In this document: positions 44,101 to 55,000 of the stretch, one piece after another
How the letters are laid out: each line of letters begins with the position of its first letter
How positions within the stretch are numbered: position 1 is the first letter of the stretch
Source of the DNA: Branchiostoma belcheri
Taxonomy: Eukaryota; Chordata; Leptocardii; Amphioxiformes; Branchiostomatidae
Length of the DNA stretch: 64,000 bases
Direction: 5' to 3'
NCBI RefSeq assembly: GCF_001625305.1
Contig: NW_017804020.1
Location: 7,029,257-7,093,256, forward strand
The notes under the pieces: generated by a model
Databases searched by the model: none
What the model saw: the letters and a program-made list of their open reading frames with translations, nothing else
Told to the model about the DNA's origin: nothing
Translations under genes and position numbers: made by a program

Positions 44101-47100
44101 ACCGTGGCAGAAACTCCAAGGGAACCGCCGATAGAATTAAAGCTCAACTCCCAAACAGGGGCGGTTGCAGACCTCCAACCTCAGTCGACAATTTTTCCCT
44201 ACAATAGTCAAGGCGAGGAATTCACTAGCACCCCAGGTTGCTCGGGGTTCAGCGGGGTCCCAAGGTTATGGCTCCCGGTAGTAAAACGGGTAGGGTGCGG
44301 CTACCCTAATGATTTGCAATTGGATTTCAATTTCTGCCAGCGAGGTGGAATGACATAAGTTCAGGAGGCACCGGCGTTAATGCTTAGGGGCGCAGAGGGA
44401 TCACGCCGCTGTCGATAGCAGGTTGTAAGAACTCCTGGGAGAACAAGAACACTCCGCCTATATCAAGCAAAGTCGGCTTTAAGCGACTTGTTAAAGAACT
44501 TCCTCAGAACCTTAATCCCACTTAAGACCCTTGACACGGTAGCTCCGGTAGACGTTGTCAAGTTCTTTATCGGGAAAGGCTAGAAAGGGAAGACGAAAGT
44601 CCACGAGGCAGGTCGAGGGGCCGGCAAAGAGGAGTGTAAATGCCCGTGTCACGTGTGGGCTAGTGTTTAAAACGGTTAACACATATGTGGGCAAGCTTAG
44701 CAATTCTCAACGACTTGGGTAGGGGGAGCGAATGGGACAGCGATTGGAAGATGGGAACCCGGCAAGGGGGAAGGTGGTTAAGCAATACCCGGCGTCAGTG
44801 ACAGCGGAGCAGTTGAGACAGCGATCGACTCCGCAACAAAGTAGCACAGGTTTGCGAAGCCATCCCAGAGAAAATAACTTCCGGAAAATCGGCGACAAGG
44901 ATGTTCACAATGACAGGGATTAAGTCATCTTCAAGGTGACCTTTTTCTCGGGTGACCGCTTGGCTGACCTCTTGGGGACCAGAACAGCAGAGGTGTCAAG
45001 ATTACCGTAAGGCGCACTGGTAATGAACCATGTGTGGGGGAAAACCTTGCGAGATGGCCGGCACAATGGTTCGTCTTAGAGAAGACAGGTGACAGCTCCG
45101 TGGGCCCAGGAGAGGCAATCGGCTGGTCAATCAATCAATCCTCCGCAGGCGTCATGGTCTGACGCATAGCGGCTACAGTCCCGCAAAGGTCCCGCCAAGA
45201 TGATCTGTTCTCGGCCCAGACCCTCCAGTCGTCTCTGACACCCAGCTCCCCAAGTGTGGGGAAGAGCTGGTCTTCCCATCTTGCCCTAGGGCGGCCCCTT
45301 GGACGTCTCCAGGTTGGGTTAGGTTGTGAGGTCAACAGTTTGATGACGTCCTGGGTAGGAACAGCTCGAGAGGCATGCCCCAAGAAGGTCATCTGCTGCT
45401 TGACGATCCTGCGTGTTACAAGTGGCTGGTCTGTCCTAAGACGGACTGTTTCATTGGAAATGAAGTCGTGCCAGCAGATACCCTCTATCTTTCTCAGACA
45501 CTGTGAATCAAAAGCATCCAGTTTCTGAGCAAGTGACTTTGTAATAGTCCATGACTCTGCGCCATACAGAAGAACAGACAGGACCAGAGTGTTGTACGTC
45601 CTTAACTTGGTTGTTCTAGCCAGGTGTTTGGAAACGCCACACACGACTGAGATTTGCAAAGGCTGCTGAAGCTATTCCCAACCTGCGCTTAACATCTTGG
45701 TCAGATTTACAGTCTGATGTGATGAGACTACCAAGGTAGGTGAAGCACTGAACAACCTCGACCGACTCTCTTCTGGTGGCAGGGCATACTGGTTGGTCCA
45801 AGAAGTCACTGAGCGACTGGAGCTTTGTCTTCAGCCAACTGACCTCAAGACCCAAACCCTGGCTCTCTACAGAGAAGATCTCGAGTGTGCTCACAAGGGC
45901 TTCGAATAGTTCAGCGAGAAGTGCCACATCGTCGGCATAATCCATGTCAGAAAAGGTGGTCAATGGCAATCGCCAAATACCTGTCCACAGAGTTGGAGGG
46001 GGCTATCTCTTTCGAGCCAGCGTTGGCGACGGCTCGGTGTTACCGGAGCAACCCTCCACGGCAACAATGAATAATTCGTCCGTAGACATCTGCAGAAGTT
46101 AGGCGTCGATCAAGGAGAAACATGTCATGGATGTAGGGCAGTTTGCGCGATTGCTCTCCACATGGTGGGAGCATCTGAGTAAGAAGTGGTGGATCATGTG
46201 GGGTGATGCACAAAATGGACGGCAGCCTACTACATGGACTGGGTAGGGTAATGAAGCTTGGGGAGGCAACATCGAGACTAGCGGCGGAAGAGGTAAAGCA
46301 GCCCGTAAAAATGTAGGAAAGAAATAACGTGCTACTGGGAATAAACAAAACCTTTTAGAGTAACCCCATCTGAAGAAGACGTCGGATATGGTAGGCGAAG
46401 GGACAAGCGAGCTAGACGAAGGACGATTGTTTCTTTCCTGTATGTTATATAACAACGGGGTCTCGAGATCGGGCAAGTAATTAAGAGGGAACGGGTGACC
46501 TAATAAACGTCCTCTTGTTTGCTACGGTTCTGCCTCTGTCTCTTCTTTCCACTATGGGCTCGATAGTATGAACGGTAAACAGTCACACATGCAAGAGCCA
46601 GAAAAACGGGGAATAGGAGTGGGGGGAGATGAGAGAGGGGATATATCTTCGAACGAAGTTTTGGGGATAATGAGAGTGGGGTATACTTTCAGTCGAAAGT
46701 ATTGAGATGAAGTAAGGGGTAGGCTTTCTAGCGAAAGCTTGGTTTAGTAAGGAAGAAGGGCGCGCCTCCAGGAGTTAGCGTAAAGGGGAACTCCCTACGC
46801 TAACTACGGGGACAAACGCAAATGATGGCGCGACGTAGGCACTGCCCCATAACTCATGCAGGATGATCCAATGATTGTGCAGTGTGGATAGTAACCTATC
46901 TTCACTGCACTGTGATTGGTCATCCGAAATGACGTCACCAATCAACCCCTTATAAGGCGCGCGCGCACTCCATTCTGCCCTTTCATTCGGAGACATCCGC
47001 AACCCCGAAGAAGCAAGGTGGGACCGACCCGGCAGTTGAGGCAGGAGGGTGGATGGGGGAAGCTTTAAGAGGAAAGGCATTTCCCTTCATTTTTTTGACC

Positions 47101-48418
47101 CACCCACCCACCCAGATCCAGTGAAACTGCTCACCTGCGGGGACTCGGTTCACACCGCGCGACTTCGGCACTGCCCCATAACTCATGCAGGATGATCCAA
47201 TGATTGTGCAGTGTGGATAGTAACCTTTCTGTGACCCCGGGGCTCGTTCACTATACACTCAGGGGAGGAGTGCACTGTATCTGTCTAGACTTAACGGGTA
47301 CCAAGTCTTCCTCAAAATCATGAAATGATGGCAGTGCCATGCAAACAATAACCCTAACAGCAACCACCGTCGCGATGGCAATGTACGTTTTCATTGCCAG
47401 TCTTGTTTTAGTTTAGTTTGAACACTTTGATTGTATGGATATTCAATGGACTAAAATTATAAAAAGCATAGGGGAATCCTCAAAAAGTATTTATGAGGAA
47501 AACCTGTTCTTGAAATCTGGCTTGGCTATAGTGGCACGGAATATGACTATTATGAGTTGTTAAAAGCTTTTTTAGTGATTATGCCCCAACTGTGCTTGGT
47601 CGCAACGAGTTCCACTCTACAATAGTTCTACGAAAATACGAGTTTTTGAACACCTCAATTATTGGTTGATAACTCTGATATTTGAAGGCATGTTTCCGGG
47701 CTGGTATCAGATATTTAGTGGTTGGTACGTCCACTAGTTTATTAGTCACTTTGTACATCATGCACAGTCTGGACATTTTTCATCTGTCTTCCAGTGACTC
47801 CCACTGTAGGGTTCTTTTCATTTCCGTTACACTAGCTCCCCTTTCATAGTTATTCGTAAAGAATCTTGCAGCTTGATTCTGTACCCATTCAAGTTAATTA
47901 GTTTGCCTTTGTCTTTCCTTGTATATGGACCCCACACTGTCGCGGCATATTCTAGGTTCGGTCTCACATTACATGTCCCACTCTTCACAACAGGATTCGC
48001 AGCTGAAACAGGTTTCAACATCTCAGTCAGCATTCCGGAGAACGAAACAGGCCTGGTGGACAAGAACCCAAAATACAGCTTCAGCACAGTGTCTTTGCTG
48101 TCCAAACAAAGTTCCGCCATGGCGGGACCATACCTGTTTCCAATCGGTGACCCAGACGAAGATTATGCCGTAACCATCGCCGTCACGGCAGTAGGTGACG
48201 ACGGCTCCTACTCTGAATGCAACACCAGTGCTTCGGTAAGTGAAGAACTACATTTTTTATATTATCCTCGACAAGAAATGTAAAACATTATCAAAAGAAG
48301 ACATTTTTAAATATATCATATCATGTACAAACATAGACGTCATCAATGAAGTGTGTAAGTATATTTCAAAATGTTTGAAAAAGAGAGAAGTAGCCATTAG
48401 AACTTAGATCTATATCAC

Positions 48419-48458
<40 letters not shown>

Positions 48459-51162
48459 NNNNNNNNNNNNNNNNNNNNTAGCATATATTTCTTTTTTAGC
48501 ATTGTATACCTTAGACCTGATGTTAGCCTTTCTTTATTACTATTGTTGTAGTACTCTCTAGTACATGTACATTGTACTTTGTACAAAACTAGTAAAAGTA
48601 TAGCTACAATTATTTTTCTCATATCATTGCCTTGTATGACGTACGTGACATGCATATACATGAACAATCCCAACTATTTCGGATCTGGCCATATGGTACA
48701 AACCATGGAATGGCCGTAACTATAAAGTACTAGTGACATACGCAAAAAGGAGTTACTCAAGCAGCTGGATATGATTTTGGAAACGGTCAAACGTTTCAGG
48801 TAGCATCCACTACCTTTCGTCATTGACACCAAGAGGCCAGAGGAGGAATGCAGGTTTATAAGAACGAACTATATAGTTCACTATTAAGTGTCAATGACGA
48901 AAGGTAGTGGATGCTACCTGAAACGTCTGACCGTTTCCAAAACCAAAATCATATCCAGCTGCTTGAGTAACTGCTTTTGGCGTATCTTATTACCAGGATG
49001 TCTAACCTTCACCGACGTACTAGTGACTTACATTCATATCCTGAGAACAGTTTTAGAATATTATTCTGTACGAGATAGAGTTTTAACCCTACCTATTCGT
49101 TGGCTAAAACCGGTTATTCTCTTAACGTATATGTGCAACAAAATGCATGCATAATAGAATGATAAAGTGTGCTATCTTGCCCACCGCACCAACACCGACG
49201 TCAAAAATGGCGTCATAAAATGGCACAATAAGTGATCCGCCATCTTGGACCGTCAGTCGTGAATCGTTTTGAAAATACCCCTTTTCAAGATATAGCCTAA
49301 AGAATACAATGTAAATGGACTGAAGACATTTATATGAACGTCTAGGTAAAAAAATACGAAGTAGTGATGAAACTTCAATTAACCCGGAAACTCCTGAGCT
49401 TTTTTGTCATCAAATTAGAATAATTATTATAATAACTATAAATTTTATTGATAGAAATTACACATAGTTACGTAAAATGTTATTCAAATTGGCAAGTGTA
49501 ATTTCATGTAAAGCCTGAAAAGTTTATTGTTAAAACCGAAATTACTGAATTTTACCCAAAAAAATTCTTGACATAAACCTGTTGAATTAAATAAAGAAGC
49601 GAAACATTGTCTGATTTTTTTTTATTTATTAAAACAACAAAGTACAAGACATAGTACAAGACACAGAGGTGGAAACTCTAGCCGAAGCTAATATTAATCA
49701 CACCACCACTGACATAGAATACAAAATACAGGTATGACAATGACAAAAACAACAAATGAGCGTTGGTATATACAAGAGTAACGGCAATATAAATCATTAG
49801 GCAACTGTAAATCGTTGGGTATTAAGTATAAAGGTTTGAGTAAGAATCAGAATTTTTTCTGTTGACTTCAAGACGTAAAAGGGGCGAACCCCTCAGTAAA
49901 AGATTAATACTGGCTTGGTCAGACAAGTTGCGCAAGTCAAAAGTAGAGTCTACTAGGCTCTGTAGGTTGCTGAGAAGGGTCACTTTGCAAGTTGTATACA
50001 AGTTGTATACAGGGCAGTGCAAAAGGAAATGTACAATGTCTTCGCATTTAGACCCACAGGTACAGGCAGAGCTAAGAACTAAATTACGTTGATGTAAACT
50101 AAATTGTCTGATTGTGTGTTGTTCCTAGGTTTTGCCGCCTCTAAAAGACGCACTACAGCTGTGGAAGTTGATTTTGTCCTTGAGTTACAAGGCTGAAATC
50201 AGCGACTATTCCACCTCCTTCCTGCTAGCATCAAACATTGCCGAACTCCTTGACTTAGTCATGTCACCGGTAAGTACTCGTAACAGCCTCCGGTTTAATT
50301 CTAGACTTCCAGTTTAATTGAATTTTCTCATACAAGTTTTGATTTGTTAAGCTGTATTGTATTGGATTATTAGAGCTCACCAAAGTCTAGAAAAAAAGAA
50401 AATCCCTACCTACATAGAGACCCAATTTTTTTCAGGGCTGAAACAGGAAACACAGTATACAGGGGGGTCAGAGTATACAGTGCAATTTTACGGAATACAG
50501 TGCATGTTTACTAGTATACAGTGCAATTTTACGAAATACAGTGCAATCGTATTAGTATACAGTGCAATTTTACGGAATACAGTGCAATCGTATTAGTATA
50601 CAGTGCATCTTTACGGAATACAGTGCAATCGTATTAGTATACAGTGCAATTTTACGGAATACAGTGCAATCGTATTGGTATACAGTGCATCTTTACGGAA
50701 TACAGTGCAATCGTATTAGTATACAGTGCATTTTTACGGAATACAGTGCAATTTTACTAATGACGTTGAATGACGTAACCTGGGCCCGGCTTTCCAGGGA
50801 CGACGCTGACGGGGCGTACCCACATATTTCTGTGTTTTTCGAGCGAATTTGGACCGTTCTTGTAGATAGATCTTTATTCAAATCACTACATACCACATAC
50901 AGGGCATGTTACTGCACAGGGATCATTTCGAATTCGCTCGAAAAATACAGAAATATGTGAGTCAGTGGCGTCCGCCATCTTGAAACTCAAGGAAAGCAGG
51001 GTCCAAGTCACGTGATTCAACGTCATTAGTAAAATTGCACTGTATTCCGTAAAATTGCACTGTATTCCGTAAAGTTGAACTGTATACTAGTAAAATTGCA
51101 CTGTATTCCGTAAAATTGCACTGTATACTCTGGCACACCTGGTATATTTTCCTAGACTTCAC

Positions 51163-51204
<42 letters not shown>

Positions 51205-51980
51205 TAATACGATTGCACTGTATTCCGTAAAATTGCACTGTATACTAGTAAAATTGCACTGTATTCCGTAAAATTGCACTGTATACTCTGGCACACCTGG
51301 TATATTTTCCTAGACTTCACCATTTGTCACAGTGGCGCTGAGGCAATTAACGTATAATCACTTTTGAGTTGGAAGAATACTTCCATGAAATCTAGTAACA
51401 TCTGTGTCCATAATATCACCAGGGTCCATAATATCGCCACCTTGAGAAATAGTGTGCTTAAAGATATTTTTACTGCAACTTACCCTAGGTATGTACATTT
51501 GAGGTGTGCAAAAGAGCATACCAAAAGTATGTTGCAGTAAAAATATCTTTAAGCACACTGTTTCTCAAGGTGGCGATATTATGGACCCTGTTGATCGGGA
51601 CACGGATGTTACCTGAAAACTTCGAGTGTTCCTCTCTTCTTTAGGACCCAGACCCAGCTCAAACGCTAACGAACCAAGGTTACGGAGCGCTCCTGGAGCA
51701 GGCCCTGAACTACTCCGCTTTCTACCCCGGCCCGACGGGACCACCACCGGCGTCTGGGTACATTTTTGGGGCAGACTGGCCTTCAGCGTCCAGCACAGAT
51801 GACCTTGTCAACATGCTGCAATCACCTGTGGGACCAGATGACTTAAAGGTAGCCGGTTGCATTCGAATTTTTTTTGCGCCTGTTCCGCAGTGAGTAATTA
51901 CCTCAATGAAAAATGGAGGTGTCGTTTTTGCTCTCTCTCTCTGTCGGTCTGTGTGAGTGGGTGATTGAGTGTGTGTGTGT

Positions 51981-52032
<52 letters not shown>

Positions 52033-55000
52033 GCAGGTTGTAATGGATACGGTTGGGTTCAGTTTGTCGCAGAGTGAGAAAGTCATGAATCATTTCTACA
52101 TCTCAGGTCAGCATACGATCGCTGCTTTCACAGGCGTTAGCTGTTACATGACCTCCTTGACAGCCTTTGTCAAGGTTTTCGACCCTTCCTAAAAAGTGAT
52201 GACTTTTAGATACCATGGTGAATGAGAAGATTTAATATTTAAAGCAGGTCCGAGATCTAGGGAATTCTTGTTGAGAGTTTGTGTTCATCTCAGGATGCAT
52301 GTCTAGAAATCCCACGGACGACTGGGTCACAATTTATAACAGTATGGCGAGGATAGTTAATCGATGATATAAGATAAAGATAAGATAAGAACTTTATTGA
52401 ACGACAATTGCACATGGTACAATGTATGACAAACTACATAAAGAGAGTAACAACAATAAAATAAGTGTGTTGAACAAGACCTAATGTCAAATAAAACCTA
52501 ACCAATCTACATCATAATTATTCAAATAATAAGGGATAGCAGAAGTCTTTGATGAAGTGTTACAATCGAGTGGGCTAATCACAAGTTTCGGAATTTTTTC
52601 TAAAAACAAAGCATTCCTTTATATCAGCATGAAAGTTCATCTGAGTTGGTAAATTACATTATGAATTCCTTTATATCTACCTATTTTTGCGTTGTGGGGA
52701 TCATTACATGTAAAGATATATTTATGTCATGAGCTTTGCCAAACATATTGACAAATGATCTTGCTACGTCTTTTTCACCAACAGTTGCAGCTGTTTGTGA
52801 GGTCCACGCTTATTGACATTCTGTCGGCAAGGATGACTGTAGTAGACGACATGACTAGACTTCATCAAGCTACAAACGGTGTAACCAAACTGTTGGGCAC
52901 AGGAGAATTTGTTTACATCGAGAAGCAGGTAATTTTAAACAGTAGTGCACAAAAGCTCTACTTAGGCCACAGCCAAGTAATTTTTATATATATGACATCA
53001 GCGCGCGCATTGATTTTCGCCTGATTTTGGAAAAAAAACTCCAGAAATTTTGTTGTCCTCTGACAGTGGCCAAAATGCAGAAAATGTGCACAATTGCTTG
53101 CCTTGCCATGCAGGAACGTGGATGGCATATAAACATGAAGAGAGGAGACAATACAATGCTCTAATGTATTGTTTTGACTGAATCAAAACCATTCCTACAA
53201 TGATTCGTACTATCATTTTTGAAAGTTGTTTCAGATGTTGTTATAGTTGGCAGTAAAGTTAGCAAAATATAGGTATCATTTCTCCTTTAACAGGGTTTGT
53301 GATGTCAAATTTGAAAATGTAGGAATCCTGTTTTTTTGGGACCGCCTTATTTTTTTTTCGCCCTATCGCATTAGACTTGGAGTCTGCGGAGGATGTTAAA
53401 ATTTACTAGCTGTGGCCTTTCATTCAATTCTAACGTCGATGAAGGTTAGACATCGAGGCATGTGATACATTTTATGCCCTCTAAGACTCACGTTCATCAA
53501 AGATGATTATTATTGCTTTTATGTGTATTGTTTTTAGTGACTTGTCAAACATTTCATTTTCAATTTACAAGTGGAGGCTAGAATATAAGTTGGCACAACT
53601 TAAGTAGGCCGCCACTTTGTCTTTTCCTTTGTATTTTTGTTTCTTTTTATGAAAAAAATTGTACAAATAATCAATTTCGCTTTAAAGTATATATCTTTCC
53701 ATCTAACATCATAAATGCATTTTATGAAACTTGGGTCTCTGCCGATACAGGAGTTTTATTTTACCCCACCAAGAAAGACTAACCTTGTTTACGTTCTATC
53801 AGTCATCTTTCTAAGAGCTTCTGACGGGAGTTCTGCTTCTCGCCGCTATATGCAGTCGATGTAGGTGGCGCTTTTGCGGCGAGAACACAATCCCAAACGT
53901 GGCTGGGTTTGTATCCCCCCTCGTCCCGGTTCATCACTGGGTTCGACTTTCTAATCCAGCCTGCTTCGGCTATGTAGCGGCGAGAAGCAGAACTCCAGTC
54001 AGAAGCTCCGAGGAAGGTGGCTGATAGACATTGAAACGTAAGCAAGGTTACTCTATCTTGGTGGTGTAAAAGAAAGCGCATGTATCCTATATATACTTTA
54101 CCACCTGATGAAACTATTTTCGGGAATAGGTCTCTGCGGTAAAAGCGCTGCACGAGGCGTCTGACACCCTCCAGCTGTCGGCACAAACCCTGGGACGGCG
54201 AGTGGATGATGAACAAGTCTTACAGATTGCAATAAGTCTGTATCTGCTTCATTTGCACAGCAACTTTTATGCATAGTTCAACTTCTCAAAGATCATAGTT
54301 CCTATTTTTTCACCATTATTGGTATGTTTAGATTTAAAACAAAAAGGATTGTTCTTACCTAGAGCTTTCGACCAGTCACTCTATAATCTTCTTCAATAGA
54401 CTGACCCATTGAGACTTGTCACGTGTCTACTCGAAAGTGTGACGTCACACTGGGGGTCAAAAGTATCTGGTAAGCGATGTTGGTCCCGTCGCGGTTGAGT
54501 GACCTTTGACCAAGTGTGACGTGTGACGTCACACTTCAGAGAAGCCACGTGACATGTCCCAATTGGTCAGTCTATTCAGAGACATGATACAAGTGTATAA
54601 TGTCCTTGGTCTATTGAAGAGACCAGAGTGACTGGTCGAAAGTTGAACACAGATAAACTTTCAATATACAATGTAGCATCATAGTCATGATTTGCTGTTC
54701 TTTATGTCATGTCTTACCTGCTTTGCTAAAATCAATAAAGATTCTCGTTGCTCTTTTAGATATCCAAAATGGACTCGGATTTGTATCAGGCAATGTCTTA
54801 GACGAAAACGGGATTTCTTTTACGTCTTCTGCCATCGACTGGATGGAAAACGTAAGATTTAGACACCATCTTAATGTAGTGGTTTGAAGGTTGTTAGAAT
54901 AAACGATAGCAATGTAACGCCTGTTTACTTTTAAAATATGTATTATCTAGTTGAGCATGTCATCTCAAAGGTACCCAGTGCAATTTCTTAACGGCAAAAC

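Larger units (their letters stand above)
39906..47226 (+). mobile_element. Ngaro/DIRS-type tyrosine-recombinase retrotransposon with split direct repeats
   Basis: A 7.3-kb insertion in polycystin intron 7. Repeat A occurs at 39906-40005 and 46896-46995 (100 bp, identical). Repeat B occurs at 46828-46897 and 47157-47226 (about 70 bp, near-identical). The order A1-body-B1A2-B2 is the split-direct-repeat layout of Ngaro and PAT elements. The body, in order, keeps a CCHC gag end, RNase H flanked by its usual regions, and a tyrosine recombinase. All are broken by stops and frameshifts, the reverse transcriptase core is not readable, and a LINE interrupts the recombinase. No methyltransferase domain was seen, which favours Ngaro over DIRS1/PAT. 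Identity is from motifs, without a search. Confidence 0.88.

Noticed and set aside
39906..47226. Ordinary LTR retrotransposon (Gypsy or BEL)
   Set aside because: No repeat runs from one end to the other. The A and B repeats are split, and no integrase or protease was seen, while YR residues are readable.
52037..52106. A 70-bp exon-like segment (tcgcag acceptor, gtcagc donor) between polycystin exons 10 and 11
   Set aside because: Including it breaks the phase, since exon 11 is open only in phase 0, and the sequence recurs in an intron at 58250-58340, so it is a repeat.
51965..52192. Open frame starting in the (GT)n run
   Set aside because: It begins as a VCVCVC microsatellite translation and continues into the repeat described at 52037.
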